Shown here: one piece after another, positions 41,259 to 50,759 of the stretch
Layout: every line of letters starts with the position of its first letter
How positions within the stretch are numbered: position 1 is the stretch's first letter
Assembly (NCBI RefSeq): GCF_900089835.1
Contig: NZ_OANU01000008.1
Location: 30,096 to 94,095, forward strand
Direction: 5' to 3'
From: Vibrio thalassae
GTDB lineage: Bacteria; Pseudomonadota; Gammaproteobacteria; Enterobacterales; Vibrionaceae
DNA length: 64,000 nucleotides
The notes under the pieces: generated by a model
Database searches by the model: none
Told to the model about the DNA's origin: nothing
What the model saw: only the letters and a program-made list of their open reading frames with translations
Program-made: the position numbers and the translations under genes

Positions 41259-42509
41259 TTAAGCGTAAACAGGTAGGCGTTTACAGATCTCTAGTACTCT
41301 AACTTTTGTCGCTTCAATCACTGACTCATCGTTGATGTTGTCTAGTACATCACACATCCAGTTAGCAAGCTCAGTTGCGTCCGTTTCAGTAAAGCCGCGA
41401 CGAGTAATCGCTGGAGTGCCAATACGGATACCAGATGTTACGAATGGGCTACGTGGGTCGTTAGGTACTGAGTTCTTGTTTACCGTGATGTTAGCTGCGC
41501 CTAGTGCTGCGTCAGCTTCTTTACCTGTAATGTCTTTGTCAATTAGATCAACAAGGAACAGGTGGTTTTCAGTGCCATTAGATACGATTTTGTAACCACG
41601 CTCTTGGAACTGAGCAACCATCGCTTTAGCATTCTTAACCACGCGAGCTTGGTACTCTTTAAATTCAGGCTCCATGGCTTCTTTGAACGCTACCGCTTTA
41701 CCAGCGATAACATGCATCAAAGGACCACCTTGACCGCCAGGGAACACAGCTGAGTTCAACTTCTTGTACATATCTTCACCTGCGTTAGACAGGATTAGAC
41801 CACCGCGAGGGCCCGCTAGTGTTTTGTGTGTCGTGGTTGTCACAACATGTGCATGAGGAACAGGTGTTGGGTAGACACCAGCAGCGATAAGGCCCGCTAC
41901 GTGCGCCATATCAACAAACAGATACGCGTCAATTTTATCGGCAATCTCACGCATGCGTGCCCAATCTACGATCTGGCTGTATGCAGAAAAGCCACCAATG
42001 ATCATTTTTGGCTTATGCTCTAGTGCAAGCTGTTCCATCTCGTCGTAGTTGATTTGACCAGCTTCATCAATACCATAAGGAATCACGTTGTAGTGCTTAC
42101 CAGAGAAGTTAACTGGTGAGCCGTGAGTTAGGTGACCACCGTGAGCCAAGCTCATACCTAAAACGGTATCGCCAGGGTTAAGTAGAGCCATGTAAACTGC
42201 GCTGTTCGCTTGAGAGCCAGAGTGAGGCTGAACGTTCGCATACTCACAACCAAATAGCTCACACGCACGGTCAATAGCCAGTGCTTCTGCTTTATCGACG
42301 TACTCGCAACCACCGTAGTAGCGCTTGCCCGGATAACCTTCAGCATATTTGTTTGTTAGCTGAGAGCCTTGCGCTTCCATTACGCGAGGGCTGGTGTAGT
42401 TTTCCGAAGCGATAAGCTCGATGTGCTCTTCTTGACGAAGGGTTTCTTCTTGAATAGCTGCAAATAGCTCCGCATCGTAATCAGCGATGTTCATATCACG
42501 CTTAAGCAT
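41259..42509 (-). CDS. glyA: Serine hydroxymethyltransferase GlyA
   Basis: 416 residues, PLP enzyme. The lysine that binds PLP lies in [16 protein letters not shown]. Other family stretches are [39 protein letters not shown] and [14 protein letters not shown]. It interconverts serine and glycine with transfer of a one-carbon unit to tetrahydrofolate. A PurR box lies upstream, linking it to purine supply, as in E. coli. The gene stands alone. Confidence 0.97.
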   Translation of the reverse strand: MLKRDMNIADYDAELFAAIQEETLRQEEHIELIASENYTSPRVMEAQGSQLTNKYAEGYPGKRYYGGCEYVDKAEALAIDRACELFGCEYANVQPHSGSQANSAVYMALLNPGDTVLGMSLAHGGHLTHGSPVNFSGKHYNVIPYGIDEAGQINYDEMEQLALEHKPKMIIGGFSAYSQIVDWARMREIADKIDAYLFVDMAHVAGLIAAGVYPTPVPHAHVVTTTTHKTLAGPRGGLILSNAGEDMYKKLNSAVFPGGQGGPLMHVIAGKAVAFKEAMEPEFKEYQARVVKNAKAMVAQFQERGYKIVSNGTENHLFLVDLIDKDITGKEADAALGAANITVNKNSVPNDPRSPFVTSGIRIGTPAITRRGFTETDATELANWMCDVLDNINDESVIEATKVRVLEICKRLPVYA

Positions 42510-42857
42510 CTGTATCTCCTGACTCAGATTGTTCTGAAAGTTTCAAAAAAACCACACAATGACCAAAAGCAAACGTTTTCGTCACCACATTTGATGACTT
42601 GCATCATACATAATTTGATCTATGTCATAAAGAGAAAATTGGAAATTTCTCATGCAGTTTTCTCATAGTGAACCTTAGGTATCATCATGGGCGCCTCAAT
42701 TAGTACGACAATGAGTACACTAGGTGTCAATAATTCCATTTACACAGTGTAAAATTTGAATTACATAGGTTTACCGTAAATTTCGCCTTCAAGCTACCGA
42801 AAAGATCATCTTTTCAATACTATTGCAGCGATTATTACTAAGAAGAATTTTTAACTG
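42510..42857. promoter_or_regulatory. Divergent control region of glyA and the YitT gene
   Basis: 348 AT-rich bases without a gene. It contains the PurR box of glyA at 42567-42582. A TGAA-N3-TTCA near 42534 is similar to MetR sites but has the wrong spacing. Nothing else is recognised. Confidence 0.55.
42567..42582 (-). promoter_or_regulatory. PurR operator of glyA
   Basis: AAGCAAACGTTTTCGT differs at one base from the PurR consensus (ACGCAAACGTTTTCGT). It lies about 60 bases upstream of the glyA start codon, and E. coli glyA is PurR-controlled. Confidence 0.8.
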
Positions 42858-43457
42858 ATGCAAAAACACTCACGCAGAGAAGATTGGATGGCAATACTGA
42901 CTGGCACATTTATTGTGGCTCAAGGTATTTTCTTGCTCCAGTCCGCTCAACTATTGACCGGTGGTACTACAGGACTAGCACTTCTTGTCAGCCAGTTTGT
43001 GCCCGTCTCTTTCGGCACACTGTATTTTGCGTTCAACACACCATTTTACCTTTTAGCGTGGAAACGGTTTGGTAAACGTTTCGCAGCAAGCAGCGCTATT
43101 TCTGGTGCTTTAGTTTCTGTTATTACGGACAATATGTATCGCGTAGTGTCACTGGATCATATTAACGATATTTATTGTGCCATTGCTGGCGGCTTGTTGA
43201 TGGGACTCGGTATGTTGATTCTCTTCCGACATCGCTCAAGTCTTGGTGGGTTCAATGTGCTTTGCCTGTTTATTCAAGACAAGTTCGGTATTTCAGTAGG
43301 GAAAACGCAAATGGCCATTGATTGTTCGATTCTGATTGCATCGTTCTTTTTTGTTTCGCCGAGCGTTATTATGACCTCCATCTTAGGGGCCGTGATGCTA
43401 AACCTTGTTCTTGCGATGAACCATAAGCCTACGCGCTACGTGGTGACTTACGGTTAA
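42858..43457 (+). CDS. YitT family membrane protein
   Basis: 199 residues with five or six membrane helices. The YitT/DUF161 signature appears as FIVAQGIFLLQSAQLLTGGTTGLALL near the start and GLLMGLGMLILFRHRSSLGGFNVLCLFIQDKFGISVGKTQMAID later. Full-length Bacillus-type YitT proteins carry an extra C-terminal cytoplasmic domain that is absent here. No transport substrate is established. It is divergent from glyA and convergent with treC. Confidence 0.82.
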   Translation: MQKHSRREDWMAILTGTFIVAQGIFLLQSAQLLTGGTTGLALLVSQFVPVSFGTLYFAFNTPFYLLAWKRFGKRFAASSAISGALVSVITDNMYRVVSLDHINDIYCAIAGGLLMGLGMLILFRHRSSLGGFNVLCLFIQDKFGISVGKTQMAIDCSILIASFFFVSPSVIMTSILGAVMLNLVLAMNHKPTRYVVTYG

Positions 43458-43465
43458 ACCTCGAA

Positions 43466-43498
43466 GCCCTTCGCTTTCCTCTCAATTTAGCGAAGGGC
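43466..43498. terminator. Hairpin between the YitT gene and treC
   Basis: GCCCTTCGCT pairs perfectly with AGCGAAGGGC across a 13-base loop. T-runs are poor, so it may block convergent transcripts only partly. Confidence 0.6.
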
Positions 43499-43506
43499 AA
43501 GATTTA

Positions 43507-45180
43507 CTACTTGTTAATCAAAATAGCGACCGTCTCATACGGCTTCATGACCATTTTTTTGTCAAGCGTTACTGTCCCTTCTAGACCATAGTTACTCAAG
43601 ATTTGTTGCCCTGTTAGCGCAACAAAAGACTCAGGCAGAGCGACTTCAGTTTCTTTTCCAAAGTAGTTATTGAGACACAGCAACATAGTGTCTGTGTTTT
43701 CTCGCAGATAACCGTGCACCTGCTCATGTTCTGGGAACATATCAGTATAACTACCATCAGTTATCACAGGCACTGTTTTGCGAAGACGGATAAGTTCCTT
43801 GTAGAAGTAAAACACGGATTGTTGGTCTTGCAGCGCCGTCTGAGCATTGATTTCTGGGTAATTTTCAGCGATACCAATCCAAGGGGTTCCTGAGGTAAAC
43901 CCTGCATTAGTATTGCTATTCCATTGCATTGGTGTGCGAGAGTTATCACGTGATTTTTGCTGTAAGATAGCCATCATCTCATCATGAGACGTTGTACCCT
44001 CTTCAACCATTAGCTTGTACATATTCAAACTTTCTACATCACGATACTGACTCAGCTCGGTAAAGCCCGGGTTAGTCATGCCAATCTCTTCACCTTGGAA
44101 TATGTATGGCGTTCCTTGCATCAAATGAACAGAGGCTGCGAGCATTTTTGCCGATTCATTGTGATAACGAGTGTCATTGCCTAGGCGGCTAACAATACGT
44201 GGCTGGTCATGGTTACACCAAAACAGCGCTCCCCAACCTTTGCCATTGAGCCCCGTTTGCCAGTGATTGAAAATCTGCTTAAGCTGGGCAAAGTCAAAAT
44301 CCGCTTTGGTCCACTTCTCTCCGTTTGGATAATCCACTTTCAAGTGATGGAAGTTAAACACCATCGACAGCTCTTTATTATCTAATGCACTGTATTGCTG
44401 GCAATGCTCAAGGGTTGTCGAAGACATTTCACCAACCGTCACCGACCCATACTTTTGGAATACCGCTTCGCTGATCTCTTGCAAATATTCATGCACTCTA
44501 GGGCCATCAGTGTAAAAGCGGCGGCCATCACCAATATGATCATCAGCAAAATCTTGTTGCTTTGAAATCAGGTTAATGACATCTAGCCTGAAACCATCCA
44601 CGCCCTTTTGCGCCCAAAACTCAATCACACGTTTCACGTCTTCTCGAACCGCAGGGTTCTCCCAGTTCAAGTCGGCCTGCTCTTTAGCAAAAAGGTGCAA
44701 ATAGTATTCATCGGTCGCTTCATCTAGCGCCCATGCAGAACCACCAAATTTTGACTGCCAGTTGTTTGAAGCTTGGCCATTACGACCAGGTTTCCAGATA
44801 TAATAATCACGATAAGGGCTTTGCTTGTCTCCCAAAGCCGACTGAAACCATTCATGCTGTGTGGATGTATGGTTCACTACAATATCCATGATGATGCGAA
44901 TGCCTTTTTGATGAGCTTGCTCTAAAAGTTCATCAAAGTCCTCCATCGAGCCAAAATCAGGGTTAATCGCGTAATAGTCAGCAATGTCGTAACCGTTATC
45001 AATCATCGGAGAGGCGTACACTGGTGTTAGCCAGATAGCATCAACACCGAGTAGTCCAAGGTAGTCGAGCTTTGAGGTAATGCCTTTGATATCCCCCATT
45101 CCCTTATCGCTGCTGTCACAAAAACTCTTCGGATAGATTTGATAAATAGTGGCGGTTTTCCACCAGTCTTGTTGACTCAT
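43507..45180 (-). CDS. treC: Trehalose-6-phosphate hydrolase TreC
   Basis: 557 residues from the ATG at 45180 (MSQQDWWKTATIYQIYPKSF). It is a GH13 alpha-amylase-family enzyme: DIVVNHTS, GFRLDVINL with the nucleophile Asp, TVGEMSS with the acid Glu, and NHDQPR. It splits trehalose 6-phosphate, the product of the TreB PTS, into glucose and glucose 6-phosphate. It lies downstream of treB, with a hairpin between them. Confidence 0.95.
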   Translation of the reverse strand: MSQQDWWKTATIYQIYPKSFCDSSDKGMGDIKGITSKLDYLGLLGVDAIWLTPVYASPMIDNGYDIADYYAINPDFGSMEDFDELLEQAHQKGIRIIMDIVVNHTSTQHEWFQSALGDKQSPYRDYYIWKPGRNGQASNNWQSKFGGSAWALDEATDEYYLHLFAKEQADLNWENPAVREDVKRVIEFWAQKGVDGFRLDVINLISKQQDFADDHIGDGRRFYTDGPRVHEYLQEISEAVFQKYGSVTVGEMSSTTLEHCQQYSALDNKELSMVFNFHHLKVDYPNGEKWTKADFDFAQLKQIFNHWQTGLNGKGWGALFWCNHDQPRIVSRLGNDTRYHNESAKMLAASVHLMQGTPYIFQGEEIGMTNPGFTELSQYRDVESLNMYKLMVEEGTTSHDEMMAILQQKSRDNSRTPMQWNSNTNAGFTSGTPWIGIAENYPEINAQTALQDQQSVFYFYKELIRLRKTVPVITDGSYTDMFPEHEQVHGYLRENTDTMLLCLNNYFGKETEVALPESFVALTGQQILSNYGLEGTVTLDKKMVMKPYETVAILINK

Positions 45181-45214
45181 CGATTTCAATCTCACTTACC
45201 AATACAAAAAGAAA

Positions 45215-45247
45215 TAAAAAGAAAACAGTGGCTCAAATTGAGCCACT
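45215..45247 (-). terminator. Intercistronic terminator/attenuator between treB and treC
   Basis: AGTGGCTCAA pairs with TTGAGCCACT, followed on the minus strand by a T-rich run. It may lower treC relative to treB. Confidence 0.65.
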
Positions 45248-45259
45248 AATACGCGGGAA

Positions 45260-46684
45260 TTATGCGCTTGCAAGCTCTAGCTCACCTTTTGACTGAGCGC
45301 GTTTATACAAGAACAAAGTCAACACAATCGGCACCGCTATTGCTACTAACATTGCCATGAGATACACCATCCAATACTGAGGTTGGATAGAAAGAATACC
45401 TGGTAGACCGCCAACACCGATGCCATTTGCCATTACGCCAGCACTACCACAAATTGCTGCAGCAAGTGCACTGCCAATCATCGCGCTCAACATCGGGAAT
45501 TTGTATTTCAGGTTAATACCGTACATTGCTGGTTCTGTTACCCCTAGATAGGCAGAGATCGCAGCAGGCACAGAGATATCTCGTTCACCTTCGCGCTTAC
45601 TAATAATGATGATGCCAACAACAGCAGAAGCTTGAGCAATGTTTGATAAGGCAATCAAAGGCCAGATTGGTGTACCACCAAGATCTTGCATGAGTTGTAA
45701 GTCAACGGCGTTAGTCGTGTGGTGGATACCCGTTATCACAAGTGGTGCGTATAGGAAGCCAAATACCATAGAACCAAGAACTGCGAAGTCACCCGTCATC
45801 GCAGCTTTAGCAGCGTAAGCGACGCCATCACCCAACACACGACCAAATGGGCCAATAAGTGCGTGCGCTAAAATCACAGATAAAATGATCGAAACGAAAG
45901 GCACCACAACCAGATATAAATAACTTGGGACGATACGCTTAAGGTTAGTTTCGATGACAGCCAAAGCAACACCGGCTAGCATGGCAGGAATAACCTGAGC
46001 TTGATAACCGACTTTCTCTATCACGAACAATCCAAAGTCCCAGACTTCAGGTGCTTGCTTACCAATTAAATAGGCATTCATTAACTGTGGTGACACCAAA
46101 GTCACACCCAAAGTAATACCTAAAATTGGTGTGCCTCCCAACTTTTTGACTGTCGACCAACACACACCGACTGGTAAGAAAAAGAAGATAGCTTCGCCAA
46201 TCAACCATAAGAACGAGTGAACAGTGGCCCAAAATTGACTGATTTCAACCAGCGTCTTGCCATCGAACATGCGAATGTCACCAATCACATTTCGGAAACC
46301 AAGAATCAAACCACCAGTGATAATCGCAGGTAAAAGAGGAACAAAAATTTCGGCTAAGTGCGAGATACCACGCTCGAGAATGTTGATATTTTGGCGAGCA
46401 GCGAGTTTAGCATCGTCTTTAGATGCGGCTTTTTTGCCTGCCATGTCTATAAGCAATTTATAAACTTCATCGACTTCAGTACCAATGACCACTTGGAATT
46501 GACCAGCATTTGTAAAGCAACCTTTAACAACTTTTAAGTTTTCTAGTGCGGCCTTATCTGCTTTCGCTGTCTCGTTGAGGACAAATCTCAAACGAGTTAA
46601 GCAGTGACTAACACTGGCAATGTTATCGGCTCCGCCGACTCCTTCGATGATGGCTGCAATGTCTTGCTTCGCTATCTTGCTCAT
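45260..46684 (-). CDS. treB: PTS trehalose transporter subunit IIBC (TreB)
   Basis: 474 residues from the ATG at 46684. The EIIB domain has the phosphorylated Cys in VSHCLTRLRFVLNE. The EIIC membrane domain follows (about 110-470), with GFLYAPLVITGIHHTTNAVDLQLM and AISAYLGVTEPAMYGINLKYKFP. It imports and phosphorylates trehalose, using EIIA-Glc encoded elsewhere. A TreR-type operator and a CRP-like site lie upstream. Confidence 0.96.
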   Translation of the reverse strand: MSKIAKQDIAAIIEGVGGADNIASVSHCLTRLRFVLNETAKADKAALENLKVVKGCFTNAGQFQVVIGTEVDEVYKLLIDMAGKKAASKDDAKLAARQNINILERGISHLAEIFVPLLPAIITGGLILGFRNVIGDIRMFDGKTLVEISQFWATVHSFLWLIGEAIFFFLPVGVCWSTVKKLGGTPILGITLGVTLVSPQLMNAYLIGKQAPEVWDFGLFVIEKVGYQAQVIPAMLAGVALAVIETNLKRIVPSYLYLVVVPFVSIILSVILAHALIGPFGRVLGDGVAYAAKAAMTGDFAVLGSMVFGFLYAPLVITGIHHTTNAVDLQLMQDLGGTPIWPLIALSNIAQASAVVGIIIISKREGERDISVPAAISAYLGVTEPAMYGINLKYKFPMLSAMIGSALAAAICGSAGVMANGIGVGGLPGILSIQPQYWMVYLMAMLVAIAVPIVLTLFLYKRAQSKGELELASA

Positions 46685-46748
46685 CGTATGTACACCTTTT
46701 ACTGATATAGAGACGTTGGATAACAGACGTCCATGTGTCTCATTGTAT

Positions 46749-46804
46749 GAATAATACCGTAACGCGCTAAATGGGAACATTACCATAGATTGAGAGTGAT
46801 CACA
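46749..46804 (-). promoter_or_regulatory. treB control region: TreR-like box, CRP-like site, promoter
   Basis: GGGAACATTACC at 46773-46784 resembles the E. coli TreR box (GGGAACGTTCCC). At 46789-46804 ATTGA-N6-TCACA is a CRP-like site. On the minus strand TGTTCC and TATTAT are 17 bases apart, so the TreR-like box overlaps the -35 and a repressor there would block transcription. The assignment rests on position and partial consensus. Confidence 0.55.
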
Positions 46805-46860
46805 ATAATCGTAGAGAAATGCATCAATAGAAAACGATAAGAATAGCGGTTAAAACGCGA

Positions 46861-47808
46861 CTAATAGATAGCTTCTTGGGTGAGATGAGAGACGATGGCT
46901 TCGCCTTTTAATTGTTTAATCAATAAGTTAGCCGCTTTTTCACCGGCTTGGTGATAGCCAGGGTCAATGCTGTAGATATTGGGAAATAAAAACGACAGTA
47001 GCTCATTGCCACCAATACCTGTGACAATAATGTCTTCTCTTCCCAACTCTTGTAAACGTTTAATGGTACCGAGCGCTAGAGTATCACTTGCGCAAACAAT
47101 CGCTTGCAAAGAGTCAGTCACGACATCATCCACTAACGAGTAGGCACTTTCGTGATGAAGCGCTCCAGTGCGGAAGCAAATTGGCAGTTGCTGCTCTTCA
47201 CACCAAGCTTGATAAGCGTTTAAACGAGCTAACCCTGTCGTTTTATCATTGGGATCCACACCAATAAATGCAAGTTGGCTGACGCCTTGAGCTTTAAGCT
47301 TATCCAGAACAGCTTGGATCAACCCTGCATTGTCATAGTTGATCGACGATACTCGATCGGTATCCATCGCAATCACCACGACCTTCTCATCCCAACTCGC
47401 CACAACATCAAGATCTAATGTGGTAAAGCCAAACACAATCACACCATCAACGTTGCGCTTTCGCAAAACACTCAAATGCTCGTTCGTCTTTAAGGGATCA
47501 AACTGACTTTCCATGATCACCACATCGTAGCCAGCCCCATAAAGGACCTTTAGCATACTACTGACGGCTTTGTTTTCAGATGGAGAGTCTAAGCGCGAAA
47601 TGATCACACCAATGACTTTCTGAGTTCCGCCACTGCGCATTGACTGTGCTGATTTAGACGGAACGTAGCCATGCTCGGCAATGACGCGCTCCACCTTCTC
47701 GCGTGTCTCAGGTTTTACTTTGGGATCATTGGTCAAAACACGAGAGACGGTTGATTTTCCGACTCCCGATAGTTTCGCAATATCAAGTATGGTCAGTTTT
47801 TTACTCAT
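46861..47808 (-). CDS. treR: Trehalose operon repressor TreR (LacI family)
   Basis: 315 residues from the ATG at 47808. The N-terminal LacI-type helix-turn-helix reads TILDIAKLSGVGKSTVSRVLTNDPKVKPETR. The sugar-binding domain has GVIISRLDSPSENKAVS, DGVIVFGF, CASDTLALGTIKRLQELG and YSIDPGYHQAGEKAANLLI. It should respond to trehalose 6-phosphate and repress treBC. The start overlaps the stop of mliC by one base, so the two are translationally coupled. Confidence 0.95.
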   Translation of the reverse strand: MSKKLTILDIAKLSGVGKSTVSRVLTNDPKVKPETREKVERVIAEHGYVPSKSAQSMRSGGTQKVIGVIISRLDSPSENKAVSSMLKVLYGAGYDVVIMESQFDPLKTNEHLSVLRKRNVDGVIVFGFTTLDLDVVASWDEKVVVIAMDTDRVSSINYDNAGLIQAVLDKLKAQGVSQLAFIGVDPNDKTTGLARLNAYQAWCEEQQLPICFRTGALHHESAYSLVDDVVTDSLQAIVCASDTLALGTIKRLQELGREDIIVTGIGGNELLSFLFPNIYSIDPGYHQAGEKAANLLIKQLKGEAIVSHLTQEAIY

Positions 47809-48176
47809 TAGCCTTGAGGAATACCGCGTGTGATCATTTGGCAAGATTTATCCGTCTGACCATTCATTGTCAGCATGCCTTCTCGCCCTTTGCTGAACAG
47901 TTCAATATTCGAATCTTCTTGTGACTCTCCGTCTAGGGCATAACGCACACCAGAAGCTGAACGAACTCGCTGTAACTGATACTCAGTATTGTCGATTAAC
48001 AATAAAATTTGTTCACTAGAAAGTTGTGTAACCTGGAAGCTTTGATTATCACACTGATACTGCAGTACATGATAACGACTCGTGTCGGCTTGCGTTTGAC
48101 CATTGCTACTGCACGCGGCTAATCCGCTCACTGTGAGAACAAGCAATAACGTTTTTTGCACAATTGAAAACATCAT
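47808..48176 (-). CDS. mliC: MliC-type lysozyme inhibitor lipoprotein
   Basis: 122 residues. The signal peptide ends in a lipobox (LTVSGLAAC-SSN). The MliC/PliC domain has YQCDNQSFQV, a beta barrel with SGVRYALDG, and LFSKGREGMLTMNG...KSC, the two conserved cysteines and the loop that enters the active site of c-type lysozymes. It protects peptidoglycan from host or predator lysozyme at the outer membrane. AGGAGAG lies before ATGATG at the start. It shares a base with treR downstream. Confidence 0.85.
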   Translation of the reverse strand: MMFSIVQKTLLLVLTVSGLAACSSNGQTQADTSRYHVLQYQCDNQSFQVTQLSSEQILLLIDNTEYQLQRVRSASGVRYALDGESQEDSNIELFSKGREGMLTMNGQTDKSCQMITRGIPQG

Positions 48177-48200
48177 CTCTCCTTTCTAAGCTAACGCTTA

Positions 48201-48242
48201 TTGTAACTATCGCTTTGTAACTATCGTTTTGTAACAATCGCT
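48201..48242. repeat. Three tandem 14-bp repeats
   Basis: TTGTAACTATCGCT, TTGTAACTATCGTT and TTGTAACAATCGCT follow head to tail at 48201, 48215 and 48229. A more degenerate copy (TTGCAACCATGGATCG...) follows. They lie between gmhB and mliC. Confidence 0.85.
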
Positions 48243-48272
48243 TTTTGCAACCATGGATCGTTGCAAAGATCG

Positions 48273-48824
48273 CTATTTAGCCAGATAAGCAGGTACATCG
48301 CGAATACTATCAAGTACCACGGTCGCAACAGATTCACCACGCTCAGTAACAGGTTTACCTGTACGTACTAAAATCTTAGTCCCCACACCTGCTGCTTCTG
48401 CTGCCATCATATCTTCTGCTTTGTCACCCACCATCACGGACTTAGCCATGTCTATTTTGAGAAAATCTCTTGCTGAAATGAACATGCCCGGTTTTGGCTT
48501 GCGACAGTCACAATCTTGTTTGTAGTCACCTACGCCATGCTCAGGATGATGAGGGCAATAATAAATACCATCAAACTCAACACCATTATCAGAGAAATTC
48601 CAATCCATCCATTGAGTTAAAGACAAAAAGCGATCTTCTGAGAACATGCCACGCGCAATGCCAGACTGGTTAGTAACAAGCACCAACATGTAGCCCATCT
48701 CTTGCAACTTTTTAGTTGCTTCAAACACGCCTTCAATATATTCGAAATCATGCTCATCGCTTACATAGCCGTGATCGATATTGATAACGCCATCACGGTC
48801 TAAAAACACAGCCGGTTTTGCCAC
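48273..48824 (-). CDS. gmhB: D-glycero-beta-D-manno-heptose-1,7-bisphosphate 7-phosphatase GmhB
   Basis: 183 residues, HAD phosphatase. The nucleophile Asp lies in FLDRDGVIN, and [10 protein letters not shown] and [15 protein letters not shown] are further HAD motifs. A zinc site is formed by CPHHPE and CDC. It removes the C7 phosphate during synthesis of ADP-heptose for the LPS inner core. It is divergent from metN and followed by the tandem repeats. Confidence 0.95.
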   Translation of the reverse strand: MAKPAVFLDRDGVINIDHGYVSDEHDFEYIEGVFEATKKLQEMGYMLVLVTNQSGIARGMFSEDRFLSLTQWMDWNFSDNGVEFDGIYYCPHHPEHGVGDYKQDCDCRKPKPGMFISARDFLKIDMAKSVMVGDKAEDMMAAEAAGVGTKILVRTGKPVTERGESVATVVLDSIRDVPAYLAK

Positions 48825-48908
48825 AGGTTACTCTCTTGCTATAGATAAGTGCTAATGACATGAATTATTACATGCTTTTATATCCACATCACTATGAAAA
48901 TGCCGTTT

Positions 48909-48962
48909 AGACGTCTAGACGTAAAAATATCTATTGACACAAATCAGTGAAACCCATAGCAT
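48909..48962 (+). promoter_or_regulatory. MetJ operator and promoter of metNIQ
   Basis: Tandem met boxes AGACGTCT (48909-48916, perfect) and AGACGTAA (48917-48924). A further degenerate copy may continue to about 48932. TTGACA at 48934-48939 and TAGCAT at 48957-48962 are 17 bases apart. This arrangement fits repression of methionine import by MetJ-SAM. Confidence 0.88.
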
Positions 48963-49023
48963 CTTCTATCAATTGAGACGGAGTTCAAACTTTTATGCTA
49001 CTCATTAGATTTAGGTTGCTTAG

Positions 49024-50058
49024 ATGATCGAAATTAATCAGGTAAACAAAGTGTTTTATCAGGGGACAAAGGAAATCAACGCTTTGTCTGATATTAACCT
49101 TCACATTGCGGAAGGCACCATTTTTGGTGTGATTGGCTCATCCGGCGCAGGAAAAAGTACCCTTATCCGTTGTGTTAACATGTTAGAAGCACCAACGTCT
49201 GGCTCAGTGATTGTTGATGGCATTGATCTGACTAAGCTCTCTAAGTCTGAGCTTAGTGAAACTCGCCGCAACATTGGTATGATCTTCCAGCACTTTAACC
49301 TTCTCTCGTCGCGTACGGTGTTTGAGAATGTTTCCTTACCTCTTGAGCTGGCAGGCAAAGCTAAAACGGCCATCGAACGCAAAGTCTCAGAACTGCTCAA
49401 GCTCGTTGGTCTTGCTGATAAACGCGATACCTATCCGGCGAATCTCAGTGGTGGACAAAAGCAACGTGTTGCTATTGCTCGTGCATTGGCCTCAGATCCG
49501 AAAGTACTCCTTTGTGACGAAGCCACAAGTGCCCTTGATCCAGCAACGACTCAATCTATTCTTGAACTGCTTAAAGAAATTAACCGTAAGCTCAAGATCA
49601 CCATATTGCTCATTACACATGAAATGGATGTGGTCAAAAGCATTTGCCATGAAGTCGCGATTATTGGTGATGGCCGCCTTGTCGAGAAAGGCACGGTAGG
49701 TGACATTTTTGCTCATCCTAAAACTGAGTTAGCGCACGAGTTTATTCGCTCCACACTCGACCTTTCTATCCCAGAAGATTACCGAGTTCGCTTACAGAAT
49801 GAGCGTGTTGAAGGCAGTTACCCGTTAGTTCGCCTTGAGTTCACCGGAGCAACCGTCGATGCTCCTCTGATGACGCAAATAGCACGCAAATACAATATAG
49901 ATGTGAGCATTCTCAGTTCAGATCTTGATTACGCCGGTGGGGTTAAATTCGGAATGATGGTAGCAGAGCTATTCGGTAATGAAAGCGATGATAATGCTGC
50001 CATCCAATACCTTCGCGATCACAATGTAAAAGTAGAGGTGCTTGGTTATGTCCTTTAA
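49024..50058 (+). CDS. metN: Methionine ABC transporter ATP-binding protein MetN
   Basis: 344 residues. Walker [10 protein letters not shown], signature [15 protein letters not shown], Walker B VLLCDEAT, and H-loop LITHEMDVV. The C-terminal NIL domain (about 265-344), which binds methionine and inhibits transport, is present. With MetI and MetQ it imports D- and L-methionine. The end overlaps metI by 11 bases. Confidence 0.96.
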   Translation: MIEINQVNKVFYQGTKEINALSDINLHIAEGTIFGVIGSSGAGKSTLIRCVNMLEAPTSGSVIVDGIDLTKLSKSELSETRRNIGMIFQHFNLLSSRTVFENVSLPLELAGKAKTAIERKVSELLKLVGLADKRDTYPANLSGGQKQRVAIARALASDPKVLLCDEATSALDPATTQSILELLKEINRKLKITILLITHEMDVVKSICHEVAIIGDGRLVEKGTVGDIFAHPKTELAHEFIRSTLDLSIPEDYRVRLQNERVEGSYPLVRLEFTGATVDAPLMTQIARKYNIDVSILSSDLDYAGGVKFGMMVAELFGNESDDNAAIQYLRDHNVKVEVLGYVL

Positions 50059-50725
50059 TACTGTCTCTGAATGGCTATCACTTAATAGTAACCTACTACT
50101 TGGCGCCACATGGGAAACACTCTACATGGTCGCTGTGGCTGGTATTGTTGGCTTTGCTGTCGGTATTCCTTTAGGGGTCATACTGCATACCACTAAAAAA
50201 GGTGGGTTGCTTGAAAATCCACGCCTAAACCGTGTGCTAGGCGCTATCGTAAACGTAGGTCGCTCTGTGCCATTCTTGGTATTGATGGTCGCCATTATTC
50301 CAGTGACGAAAATGCTAATTGGCACTTTTATCGGCACAACAGCCGCTATCGTTCCATTAACAGTGGGTGCCATTCCATTTGTTGCTCGTTTGATCGAAGG
50401 GGCCTTGCTTGAAGTACCAACAGGTCTAGTGGAAGCCGCACAATCTATGGGAGCGACGCCTTATCAAATTATTACTAAAGTACTGCTTCCTGAAGCATTA
50501 CCGACTATTGTCAATTCAGTGACAATCACATTAGTAACTCTTGTAAGCTACTCAGCAATGGCTGGCACAGTGGGTGGCGGTGGTCTTGGTGATGTCGCAA
50601 TACGTTACGGATTCCACCGATATGACGTAGTTATCATGGCTGTTACTGTCGTCATGCTTATTGTTTTGGTGCAAATTATTCAGTCGATTGGCGATACCAT
50701 CGTACTCCGTGTCGACCACAGATAA
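50048..50725 (+). CDS. metI: Methionine ABC transporter permease MetI
   Basis: 225 residues from the ATG at 50048; a TTG two codons upstream is less likely. Five membrane helices, with the permease EAA loop ([26 protein letters not shown]). Conserved [18 protein letters not shown] and [14 protein letters not shown] are typical of MetI. It forms the channel dimer of the methionine importer. Confidence 0.95.
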   Translation: MSFNTVSEWLSLNSNLLLGATWETLYMVAVAGIVGFAVGIPLGVILHTTKKGGLLENPRLNRVLGAIVNVGRSVPFLVLMVAIIPVTKMLIGTFIGTTAAIVPLTVGAIPFVARLIEGALLEVPTGLVEAAQSMGATPYQIITKVLLPEALPTIVNSVTITLVTLVSYSAMAGTVGGGGLGDVAIRYGFHRYDVVIMAVTVVMLIVLVQIIQSIGDTIVLRVDHR

Positions 50726-50759
50726 ATTGAAGTTTTAGGTTTATAACAAGGAGAGAGTC

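Noticed and set aside
42534..42544. TGAA/TTCA dyad near glyA as a MetR site
   Set aside because: The spacer is three bases instead of the five expected for MetR.
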